Part shown: positions 1 through 5,708 of the stretch, piece by piece
Position numbering within the stretch: position 1 is the first letter of the stretch
Layout: every line of letters begins with the position of its first letter
Assembly (NCBI GenBank): GCA_910583795.1
Contig: CAJTZQ010000081.1
Span: forward strand, 1 to 14,401
Length of the DNA stretch: 14,401 nucleotides
DNA from: an uncultured Muribaculaceae bacterium
Lineage (GTDB): Bacteria > Bacteroidota > Bacteroidia > Bacteroidales > Muribaculaceae
Direction: 5' to 3'
The notes under the pieces: model-generated
Databases searched by the model: none
What the model saw: the letters and a program-made list of their open reading frames with translations, nothing else
What the model was told of the DNA's origin: nothing
Program-made: the position numbers and the translations under genes

Positions 1-58
1 CTCGAACCCGAGTCTCCACCGTGAGAGGGTGGCGTGCTAACCGCTACACTAATCGGCC
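1..58 (-). tRNA. tRNA-Glu (anticodon CTC), 3' end cut by window edge
   Basis: Read on the minus strand, positions 58 to 1 give a 5' acceptor strand GGCCGAT, then TA, a D arm (GTGT / GCAC around a loop with GGTTA), and an anticodon stem CCACC / GGTGG around the loop CTCTCAC. The anticodon is CTC, which reads the Glu codon GAG. A variable stretch AGAC and the T stem TCGGG followed by TTCGAG complete what is visible. The anticodon arm closely resembles bacterial tRNA-Glu. The rest of the T arm, the 3' acceptor strand and the CCA end lie outside the window, so the acceptor pairing cannot be checked. Confidence 0.9.
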
Positions 59-63
59 ATTAA

Positions 64-96
64 AATCCCGGAAACGGGTTAGATGAATCCGGGATT
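64..96. repeat. Inverted repeat in the tRNA-Glu leader region
   Basis: AATCCCGG (64-71) and CCGGGATT (89-96) form a perfect 8-bp stem with a 17-nt loop. An alternative small hairpin, CCCG GAAA CGGG (67-78), competes with it. The stem lies between the tRNA-Glu promoter and the tRNA, so a working minus-strand terminator here would silence the tRNA. On the plus strand the stem is followed by GTTTTTG, so it could stop transcription entering from the left. Its role is unresolved. Confidence 0.5.
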
Positions 97-109
97 GTTT
101 TTGACTTTG

Positions 110-141
110 CAAAGTTAAGCAAATAATCTTATCCTTGCAAA
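110..141 (-). promoter_or_regulatory. Bacteroidetes-type promoter for tRNA-Glu
   Basis: On the minus strand TTTG (141-138) is followed by a 20-nt spacer and TAACTTTG (117-110). This matches the Bacteroidetes primary sigma factor consensus (TTTG near -33, TAnnTTTG near -7). Transcription would start near position 104, giving the tRNA-Glu precursor a 5' leader of about 45 nt. Confidence 0.75.
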
Positions 142-168
142 TTTCTGTAGAAAAACTTTGCGGAATGA

Positions 169-714
169 TTATTCAGCTGCCTGTGCGGCTGCCTCAGAAT
201 TTTCTCCGTCAGCTTCGTTTGCAGCTTTGGCTGCTGCTTCTTCAGCTGCGAGTTTTTCAGCTTTTTTCTTAGCTACTGCCTCGCCTTTGATGCGATTCTT
301 TTCTACCTCAGCTTCGTAGCGTGCCTTAGCGTCTTCAGCTGCCTTGGCAGCATTTTTAGCTTGAGCTGCGTTAGCCTCTTTGTCGCGGCTCTGCTTCCAT
401 GCATCGAAACGACGCTGAGCCTCCTCTTCATTGAAAGCGCCTTTCTTGACGCCGCCACGGAGATGCTTCATAAGGAGCACACCTTCTTTAGAGAGGATTG
501 AACGAACTGTGTCGGTAGGCTGAGCTCCTACTTCTACCCAATACAAAGCACGGTCGAAGTCTAAACTTATTGTAGCAGGATTAGTGTTCGGATTATAGGA
601 ACCTATCCTTTCAATAAATCTACCATCTCGTGGTGCCCTGCTATCGGCGACTACAATGGGATAAAAAGCGTAGCCTTTGCGGCCATGACGCTGTAATCTG
701 ATCTTTGTTGCCAT
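169..714 (-). CDS. rpsP: 30S ribosomal protein S16
   Basis: Ribosomal protein S16 binds 16S rRNA early in assembly of the small ribosomal subunit. The 181-residue product opens with the typical S16 core (MATKIRLQRHGRKGYAFYPI, then VVADSRAPRDGRFIERIGSYNP in residues 21-42), which runs to about residue 85. From about residue 90 to 181 there is a charged tail rich in Ala, Lys and Glu, probably helical. E. coli S16 is only about 82 residues, and long tails of this kind are known in Bacteroidetes. The start ATG at 714 agrees with the conserved N-terminus. The gene stands alone: rimM, trmD and rplS, its usual partners in proteobacteria, are not here. It diverges from prfA and has its own promoter (795-825) and a 5' UTR hairpin. 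A weak hairpin (137-161) follows the stop codon and overlaps the next promoter; no convincing terminator is visible. Confidence 0.97.
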   Translation of the reverse strand: MATKIRLQRHGRKGYAFYPIVVADSRAPRDGRFIERIGSYNPNTNPATISLDFDRALYWVEVGAQPTDTVRSILSKEGVLLMKHLRGGVKKGAFNEEEAQRRFDAWKQSRDKEANAAQAKNAAKAAEDAKARYEAEVEKNRIKGEAVAKKKAEKLAAEEAAAKAANEADGENSEAAAQAAE

Positions 715-760
715 AAAACTTGCCGGTTGATTGTTTAGGTTTATTGTTATTGTCTGTCGC

Positions 761-786
761 TTCCGAACCCGGCAGGGTTCCCGGAA
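761..786 (-). promoter_or_regulatory. Hairpin at the 5' end of the rpsP mRNA
   Basis: GAACCC (765-770) and GGGTTC (775-780) pair around the tetraloop GGCA. The outer TTCC (761-764) and GGAA (783-786) extend the stem to about 10 bp with a 2-nt bulge. The predicted rpsP transcription start lies near 789, so this GC-rich hairpin would form at the extreme 5' end of the mRNA, about 45 nt before the start codon. It could stabilise the message or act in autoregulation; neither can be shown from sequence. Confidence 0.55.
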
Positions 787-794
787 TGCGGGTG

Positions 795-825
795 CAAAGT
801 TAGTAATATTTTCTTAACCCTGCAA
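795..825 (-). promoter_or_regulatory. Bacteroidetes-type promoter for rpsP
   Basis: On the minus strand TTG (825-823) is followed by a 20-nt spacer and TAACTTTG (802-795), a full match to TAnnTTTG. The predicted start near 789 gives a 5' UTR of about 75 nt. Confidence 0.75.
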
Positions 826-886
826 TTTTCTTAAGTATAAATCCCGTTTTTTATCTGCATGTGGCAGATGATTTATTATTTTTAAG

Positions 887-894
887 TAATTTTG
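887..894 (+). promoter_or_regulatory. -7 element of the prfA promoter
   Basis: TAATTTTG matches TAnnTTTG and lies 72 bases before the prfA start codon. No clear TTG sits at the usual -33 distance. An inverted repeat, ATCTGC / GCAGAT (853-869), occupies roughly that place and could be an operator or chance. Confidence 0.5.
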
Positions 895-965
895 CATTGA
901 TAACGTATTCCGATGGATATAACACTCTATTATAATAGTGGTCCACTTTTAATACCCCCGAATAT

Positions 966-2075
966 ATGACAGACAATCCCCTATTAAACCGCCTTGAAGG
1001 TTTTGATTCCCGTTTTGAAGAAGTCTCAACCTTGATTACTGATCCTGCAGTTATTTCGGATCAAAAGAGATATGTCAGGCTGACAAAGGAGTATCACGAT
1101 CTTGAAAGAATTCTTGATGCGGCAAAAAGATATCGGAATCTTCTTTCCGGAATTGAGGAGGCTAAGCAGGTTCTCTCGGCAGAGGAAGATGAAGATCTAA
1201 GGTCGATGGCAAGGGAAGAACTTGAACACAACACGGCACAACTACCTGAAGTCGAGACAGAGATAAAGCTCCTTCTTGTCCCGGCTGATCCTGAGGATTC
1301 CAAAAATGCTTGCGTGGAGATTCGTGGAGGTACAGGCGGCGACGAGGCGGCTCTTTTTGCAGGCGACCTTTTTAAAATGTATCAGAAATTTGCTGAAAAA
1401 CGTGGATGGCAACTTGCGGTCACAAGTTTCAATGAGGGAACGGCGGGAGGATTTAAAGAGATATGCTTCACTCTCACAGGAGAAGACGTCTATGGCGTTA
1501 TGAAGTATGAAAGTGGAGTTCACCGCGTGCAAAGGGTGCCCGCCACGGAGACTCAAGGACGTGTGCATACTTCTGCCGCTACGGTGGCAGTGTTGCCCGA
1601 AGCTGAAGAATTTGATGTTGAAATTAATGAGGGCGCTATCAAATGGGATACTTTCCGGTCAGGCGGTGCGGGCGGTCAGAATGTGAACAAGGTTGAATCC
1701 GGAGTGCGCCTGCGTTATCTTTGGAAGAACCCTGTCACAGGTGAAGAGGATGAAATTCTTATTGAATGTACTGAAACTCGCGATCAGCCCAAAAACAAGG
1801 AGCGAGCTTTGTCTCGACTGCGCACATATATTTATAGCAGGGAACGTGAGAAATATCTTGCAGACATAGCTCAACGGAGGAAAACACTTGTATCTACAGG
1901 AGACCGTTCCGCCAAGATACGCACCTATAATTTCCCTCAAGGCAGAATGACAGACCATAGGATCAACTACACGGTCTATAATCTTGATTCTTTTATGGAA
2001 GGGAATATTCAGGAATGTATCGACCGATTATCAATTGCGGAGAATACGGAAAGAATGAAAGAAGCGGCACTCTAA
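966..2075 (+). CDS. prfA: Peptide chain release factor 1 (RF1)
   Basis: RF1 recognises UAA and UAG stop codons in the ribosomal A site and triggers release of the finished peptide. The 369-residue protein has the full class I architecture. An N-terminal helical domain is followed by GGTGGDEA (121-128), the stop-codon recognition loop with the RF1-type PAT tripeptide (192-194, in RVPATETQGRVHTS), and the catalytic GGQ (236-238, in SGGAGGQNVNKVE). The conserved RSAKIRTYNFPQGRMTDHR stretch lies at 314-332. RF2 would carry SPF in place of PAT. There is no Shine-Dalgarno sequence before the ATG at 966, which is normal for this phylum. The neighbours are unrelated: divergent rpsP and convergent murB fusion. 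The stop codon sits inside the loop of the terminator hairpin. Confidence 0.97.
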   Translation: MTDNPLLNRLEGFDSRFEEVSTLITDPAVISDQKRYVRLTKEYHDLERILDAAKRYRNLLSGIEEAKQVLSAEEDEDLRSMAREELEHNTAQLPEVETEIKLLLVPADPEDSKNACVEIRGGTGGDEAALFAGDLFKMYQKFAEKRGWQLAVTSFNEGTAGGFKEICFTLTGEDVYGVMKYESGVHRVQRVPATETQGRVHTSAATVAVLPEAEEFDVEINEGAIKWDTFRSGGAGGQNVNKVESGVRLRYLWKNPVTGEEDEILIECTETRDQPKNKERALSRLRTYIYSREREKYLADIAQRRKTLVSTGDRSAKIRTYNFPQGRMTDHRINYTVYNLDSFMEGNIQECIDRLSIAENTERMKEAAL

Positions 2076-2087
2076 GCCGCTTCTTTC
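2057..2087. terminator. Terminator hairpin overlapping the end of prfA
   Basis: A perfect 12-bp stem pairs GAAAGAAGCGGC (2057-2068) with GCCGCTTCTTTC (2076-2087) around the 7-nt loop ACTCTAA, which contains the prfA stop codon (2073-2075). On the plus strand it is followed by GTTTCTAATTT, a weak T-rich tail. It also lies just past the stop of the convergent murB fusion gene, so it may serve both strands. Confidence 0.75.
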
Positions 2088-2091
2088 GTTT

Positions 2092-3873
2092 CTAATTTAT
2101 TCTAATTTTCAGACCGTCATAACAAGGATGGACGTGGGGAGGAAGTCCCTTTTCAATCTCGGTGTGTAATCCGATTTCATGGTTGAAATGCGTCAGATAT
2201 GCTTCTTTCGGTTTGAGTCTCTCTATGATTTGGAGAGCCTCGCTGACACACATGTGCGCGAAATGTTCGCGGTATCTAAGTGCATTTATCACAAGAACTT
2301 TTAATCCTTCAAGTTTTTCCATCTCTTCGTCTGAAATGGTTTTGGCATCGGTGATATATGCAAAATCTCCTATTCTGTACCCGAAAATTGGAAGTTTTCC
2401 GTGCATTACGTTTATCGGTGTCACTTTCAATCCGTTGATAAAGAAAGGACTGTCGTCAATGATTATCCTGTCTAACGCCGGGACACCCGGATATAAGTGA
2501 TCTCTAAAACAGTAATCAAGACGTTTGCCGAGGTCTTCATATACGTCTTTTCTGACATAAAGGGGGAGCGCCCCGTCGGCACAAAAAGGACGGAGATCAT
2601 CAATCCCTCCGACATGGTCGTAGTGGCTGTGAGTGATGAGCACGGCATCAATTTGATAAAGATCTTGGTTCAAAGCCTGTGACCTGAAATCGGGGGAAGC
2701 GTCTATCAACAGGTTTAATCCGTGTGTCTTCACCAGTGCAGACGCACGTTGCCTTTTATCAAAAGGTGATTCCGACCTGCATACACGGCATGCACATGAC
2801 ACTTCCGGTACACCTTTTGATGTGCCGCTTCCAAGGATTGTGATTTCTATAGAGGTATCGATGAAATTTACTTCCGGACGGAGCGCAACGGCATATTTTT
2901 CTCTTACCGTATCTATGATATGTCGAGACAGGTCTGTCACATCTTCAGATGTAGCGTCTCCCATGTTGGCAATGACAAGGCATTGTTTGGGATAGACCTG
3001 GGCACCTCCGATTTTATATCCTTTAAGTCCGGCATGCTCTATAAGCCATCCCGCCGGCACTTTTACCCTATGCTCATCAATCTTATAGCATGGTATGTCA
3101 GGGTCTCTGCCGAGCATCTCTTCCTTATAGAAATATGTTGATACTATCGGATTCTTGAAAAAACTTCCGGCGCTTCCGATTTCTGCGGGATCAGGTAATT
3201 TTGAATTGCGGATCTTTATTATTTCTTCTGCTGTTTCCTTTATTGACGGGGCATGCCCCAAGTTTTCCGCGAAATTTTTAAGAGGACCATATTCCAGGTT
3301 AGCTGCAACTGTTGATTTGCGAAGTTTATAGCTTATCCGCAGAACATAATACCTGCCTTTGCCTTCATGCTTGAACATGCTGTCACGGTATGCAAACCGG
3401 CATTGCTCATTTGTGAAAATGACTGTTTCTCCGGTTAATGTGTCAAAGCATTCGACATTATGGATCACGTCTTTGGCTTCTACTCCATATGCCCCTACAT
3501 TTTGAACTGCCGAAGCACCCGCTTCCCCGGGAATTCCGGCAAGATTTTCCACGCCTTGCAGACCTTCCCCAATACACCATTCCACAAAGTCTGACCATTT
3601 TTCACCTGCTGAAACTATAGCATAGGCGCTTACATCATCTTTATCATATCTGACGATGCCTTTCATTAATGAATGTAATACAAGCCCGTCAAAATCATTG
3701 ACGAATAATAGATTGCTCCCGCCTCCTATATGTAACACTTCATTATTGCGGAATTCTTCAGATCGATATATGCTTATAAGTTCTTTTACTGAAGAATACT
3801 CTGCAAATAATTTTGCTTTGACGGGTATCCCGAAAGTTGTCAGTGATGTAATATCTTTATTATATTGGAACAT
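2092..3873 (-). CDS. murB: MurB fused to a PhnP-like MBL-fold hydrolase
   Basis: Residues 1-338 are UDP-N-acetylenolpyruvoylglucosamine reductase, which uses FAD and NADPH to make UDP-MurNAc for peptidoglycan in the cytoplasm. Visible landmarks are TTFGIP (12-17), the FAD-binding GGGSNLLF (50-57), AGIPGEAGASAVQNVGAYG (112-130), YRDS (162-165), the catalytic Ser237 in GSFFKNP, and Glu334 in RPEVNFI. Residues 343-593 are a metallo-beta-lactamase-fold hydrolase: GSGTSKGVP, the PhnP-like CACRVC (360-365), HSHYDH (415-420), His491, Asp509 in YITDA and THFNHEIGLH (561-570). In many Bacteroidetes the two are, as I recall, separate adjacent genes; here one frame of 593 codons spans both. No Met codon lies between residue 304 and the hydrolase domain, so the second domain has no obvious start of its own. 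A lipoprotein gene ends 62 bp upstream on the same strand. Domain calls are firm; the hydrolase substrate is unknown. Confidence 0.93.
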   Translation of the reverse strand: MFQYNKDITSLTTFGIPVKAKLFAEYSSVKELISIYRSEEFRNNEVLHIGGGSNLLFVNDFDGLVLHSLMKGIVRYDKDDVSAYAIVSAGEKWSDFVEWCIGEGLQGVENLAGIPGEAGASAVQNVGAYGVEAKDVIHNVECFDTLTGETVIFTNEQCRFAYRDSMFKHEGKGRYYVLRISYKLRKSTVAANLEYGPLKNFAENLGHAPSIKETAEEIIKIRNSKLPDPAEIGSAGSFFKNPIVSTYFYKEEMLGRDPDIPCYKIDEHRVKVPAGWLIEHAGLKGYKIGGAQVYPKQCLVIANMGDATSEDVTDLSRHIIDTVREKYAVALRPEVNFIDTSIEITILGSGTSKGVPEVSCACRVCRSESPFDKRQRASALVKTHGLNLLIDASPDFRSQALNQDLYQIDAVLITHSHYDHVGGIDDLRPFCADGALPLYVRKDVYEDLGKRLDYCFRDHLYPGVPALDRIIIDDSPFFINGLKVTPINVMHGKLPIFGYRIGDFAYITDAKTISDEEMEKLEGLKVLVINALRYREHFAHMCVSEALQIIERLKPKEAYLTHFNHEIGLHTEIEKGLPPHVHPCYDGLKIRIN

Positions 3874-3935
3874 ATTTGGGAAGTGGATGATTTATTTTTG
3901 ATAGAGGAAATGTTTTATTTGTTGATTCATGGGGA

Positions 3936-4946
3936 TCAGATACGGAATTTAGTAAGAATTCCGTCTTCAAACCATAAGGCTGTGCCGTTTGGGTATTGCC
4001 AGAGATCGAGTGTCTGACTGTAGTCATGCCCCCGGTTGACGTCGTTAGGATTTCCCAAAGAAAGTTTACATTCTTCTTTGGTCATTCCGAGTTTGACACC
4101 CCCTTTGCATATAATTTCCCACACTTCATCTGTTATGGAGGGGTATTTATTGCGAAGGTCTGACAGAAAAAACAAATTTGAAAATAATCTTGTTTCAGTT
4201 CCAGAATTTCCGTAATTCATAAATATCCAGGCTTCATTCCCTGAGTCATCAACAAATTTGAGCTTGAGAGGGAAAGATATGTCGCCGGGCAAGACATCTT
4301 CAACAGTTATTCCTACGAATTTTCTTCCTTGAACCCGATTGCCGTCTTCATCATACCAGAGAGGTGAACGTATCCATAGTTTAGTGCCTTGCAAAAGATC
4401 TTTTGCCTCTTTGACCATGTCTAAATCAATTAGCATGGGAATCTGGTCTGACATGACTTGATCTGAAGCAATGGATGATGATTTCCCGGTATTATATTGA
4501 TAATATCTGCCATTTTCAGAAAAAATCAGGGATGTCGATTGTGTCCCGTCAAGTTCAAGTTTTGGTTTGATGCCTTCGAAAGATAATATTTTCCCTCCAA
4601 GTGATGCCGAATTAGGATCTGCAGGGAGACCTTGCTGATCGAATATTAGAATGGTTTTATTGTCGGCGGCCATAAATTGCTTCCCTTTTTTCCATTCTGA
4701 AAGCGATTGAGGTTTGACTCCTTTAAAATATTCCTCTTCAGGGGTAGGCGCAAGAATTTTTTTGTCTTCTCTTGAAAGAGAGACAGTCTTCGTGCTTTCA
4801 ATTCCGGTGAAACAAGATGAAAACATACAGCATGACGTAATGAAAAGTAATGACGTCGAAATAGCGTTTATTGCAAAGGAATGTCGGCGGCAACCTGCCA
4901 TGTTAAATAAAATTGGTTTCAATTTCGAGTTATTGGAGATTAACAA
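3936..4946 (-). CDS. Lipoprotein with a BamE/SmpA-like C-terminal segment
   Basis: I do not recognise a named family for the whole protein (336 residues from the ATG at 4946). The better start is probably the in-frame ATG at 4901 (Met16), which begins a lipoprotein signal: MAGCRRHSF, a hydrophobic stretch, and a cysteine-rich end, TSCCMFSSC, whose last Cys would be lipidated. The middle, about residues 60-270, is soluble and has no motif I can name. The last 50 residues read like the SmpA/OmlA (BamE) fold: GGVKLGMTKEECKLSLGNP, then LDLWQYPNG and a final FEDGILTKF. BamE is a small outer-membrane lipoprotein, but the resemblance covers only this tail and does not prove a BamE role. The gene lies 62 bp upstream of the murB fusion on the same strand and is probably cotranscribed. 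A structured element (4991-5292) lies directly upstream. Confidence 0.72.
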   Translation of the reverse strand: MLISNNSKLKPILFNMAGCRRHSFAINAISTSLLFITSCCMFSSCFTGIESTKTVSLSREDKKILAPTPEEEYFKGVKPQSLSEWKKGKQFMAADNKTILIFDQQGLPADPNSASLGGKILSFEGIKPKLELDGTQSTSLIFSENGRYYQYNTGKSSSIASDQVMSDQIPMLIDLDMVKEAKDLLQGTKLWIRSPLWYDEDGNRVQGRKFVGITVEDVLPGDISFPLKLKFVDDSGNEAWIFMNYGNSGTETRLFSNLFFLSDLRNKYPSITDEVWEIICKGGVKLGMTKEECKLSLGNPNDVNRGHDYSQTLDLWQYPNGTALWFEDGILTKFRI

Positions 4947-4990
4947 GATTTATCATTGATTAGAGTTTCACAAGCCTGCTTAAGGTTGAT

Positions 4991-5292
4991 AACTTTTGCT
5001 CGCGAAAGTTGAAGTAATAATTTTATACAAGCGTGAATCATGTTTTGATATAATTCAAAAACGACCTGAGAATGTATAAAGCTATTATTGAAGTTGTTTT
5101 AACTTTTACGGAGATTGATTTTCTTATGGCTTTTTACGTTAAAAAGACCTCTTTCCAATCTTCCGCCATCTTTTCGGTAGCTTTTGAACCTTTAATCGGT
5201 CGTTTAGACCGCTAAGCTCCCTCTTCAAGTTTCAAAATCGCCTTGAAAATCTGACGAAATCTTGAAAAAGAAAAAAGTTTAAACAACTTCAT
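4991..5292 (-). ncRNA. Candidate structured RNA, leader or MITE-like element
   Basis: This stretch is a chain of nested inverted repeats, described as minus-strand RNA. The outer stem pairs 5291-5273 with 5107-5089 (19 positions, one A-A mismatch). Inside it lie CTTTTTCAAG (5270-5261) with CTTGAAGAGG (5229-5220), TTTCAA / TTGAAA (5248-5230), CGGTC / GACCG (5211-5197), AGATTG / CAATCT flanked by CGG / CCG (about 5166-5110), and CTTTTTA / TAAAAAG (5146-5130). Next come a 15-position stem (5087-5073 with 5029-5015, one mismatch and one G-U pair) enclosing TTTTGA / TCAAAA, and a final 8-bp hairpin (5010-4991). A TAnnTTTG promoter fires right at the outer edge. It could be a free RNA, the 5' leader of the lipoprotein-murB operon (it ends 45 nt before the ATG at 4946), or a palindromic mobile repeat. 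I could not match it to tmRNA, RNase P, SRP or 6S RNA. Confidence 0.5.
5212..5292 (-). CDS. Possible 26-codon small ORF at the start of the structured element
   Basis: An ATG at 5292-5290, at or within a few bases of the predicted transcription start, opens 26 codons ending in TAG (5214-5212). The peptide begins MKLFKLFSFSRF and ends KLEEGA; it is basic and amphipathic. The same frame continues past the TAG for 25 more sense codons (5211-5137) to TAA, including SKATEKMAEDWKEVF, so the TAG might interrupt a longer small ORF of about 51 codons. It would be leaderless or nearly so. Because the DNA is also highly palindromic, the frame may be accidental. Low confidence. Confidence 0.2.
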   Translation of the reverse strand: MKLFKLFSFSRFRQIFKAILKLEEGA

Positions 5293-5439
5293 CACTACAA
5301 AATTACTAAAAAAACTTGTTCCTCAAAACATACATTTGACTATTGAACTAAAATATGCTGATATTCATCAAATAAGGGACGTCGAAATATGTTAAGGAAA
5401 GTCAGGTGGATTATTTTTGTTAAAATTTTTTATTAAAGA
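5293..5439. other. AT-rich spacer upstream of the CAT-anticodon tRNA
   Basis: Apart from the minus-strand promoter at 5298-5328, this stretch shows no ORF with coding character. An 8-base direct repeat, GGTGGATT, occurs at 5405-5412 and 5443-5450, the second copy overlapping the tRNA promoter. Nothing else is recognised. Confidence 0.4.
5298..5328 (-). promoter_or_regulatory. Bacteroidetes-type promoter at the edge of the structured element
   Basis: On the minus strand TTTTG (5328-5324) is followed, after an 18-nt spacer, by TAATTTTG (5305-5298), a full TAnnTTTG match. The predicted start near 5292 coincides with the outer end of the 19-bp inverted repeat. Confidence 0.6.
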
Positions 5440-5471
5440 TTTGGTGGATTGAAAAAATGTGTGTAACTTTG
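5440..5471 (+). promoter_or_regulatory. Promoter of the CAT-anticodon tRNA
   Basis: TTTG (5440-5443) is followed by a 20-nt spacer and TAACTTTG (5464-5471), a full match to the Bacteroidetes consensus. The start would fall near 5477, about 26 nt before the mature tRNA. Confidence 0.78.
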
Positions 5472-5502
5472 CACTCGCAAAACGGAAGAGAACCGGATGC
5501 AT

Positions 5503-5579
5503 GGCGGGATAGCTCAGTTGGTTAGAGCGTCGGATTCATAACCCGGAGGTCTCGAGTTCAATTCTCGATCCCGCTACCA
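5503..5579 (+). tRNA. tRNA-Met (anticodon CAT), elongator type likely
   Basis: A complete cloverleaf with encoded CCA (5577-5579). The acceptor GGCGGGA pairs with TCCCGCT (one G-U pair at 1-72), the D arm is GCTC / GAGC, the anticodon loop TTCATAA holds CAT, and the T arm is TCGAG / CTCGA around TTCAATT. The elongator-like D arm and the 1-72 pair argue against an initiator tRNA, which has an unpaired 1-72. A CAT anticodon could also mean tRNA-Ile with lysidine-modified C34; sequence alone does not exclude that. The anticodon stem TCGGA / CCCGG has an A-C mismatch at 31-39. It is a lone tRNA with its own promoter and terminator. Confidence 0.9.
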
Positions 5580-5620
5580 GACAGCAGCTGACTATTTGTT
5601 AGCTGCTGTCTTTTGTTTTT
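5580..5620 (+). terminator. Intrinsic terminator of the tRNA
   Basis: GACAGCAGCT (5580-5589) and AGCTGCTGTC (5601-5610) form a perfect 10-bp stem with an 11-nt loop, followed by TTTTGTTTTT. It begins immediately after the encoded CCA. Confidence 0.92.
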
Positions 5621-5708
5621 ATTAACCTTAAAAATGATAAAACTCCTCGGATAGGATGTTATAATTAGAGAGGTGTGAAAATTTGAGTTCCCTTTAAGTC
5701 GCAGAATT

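Noticed and set aside
1094..1958. Antisense and alternate-frame open frames within prfA
   Set aside because: They overlap a fully supported gene, show no family resemblance and have composition expected of shadow frames.
4991..5292. Standard RNA such as tmRNA, RNase P RNA, SRP RNA or 6S RNA
   Set aside because: The hallmark sequences (for example the RNase P GAGGAAAGTC core or the tmRNA tRNA-like ends) are absent.
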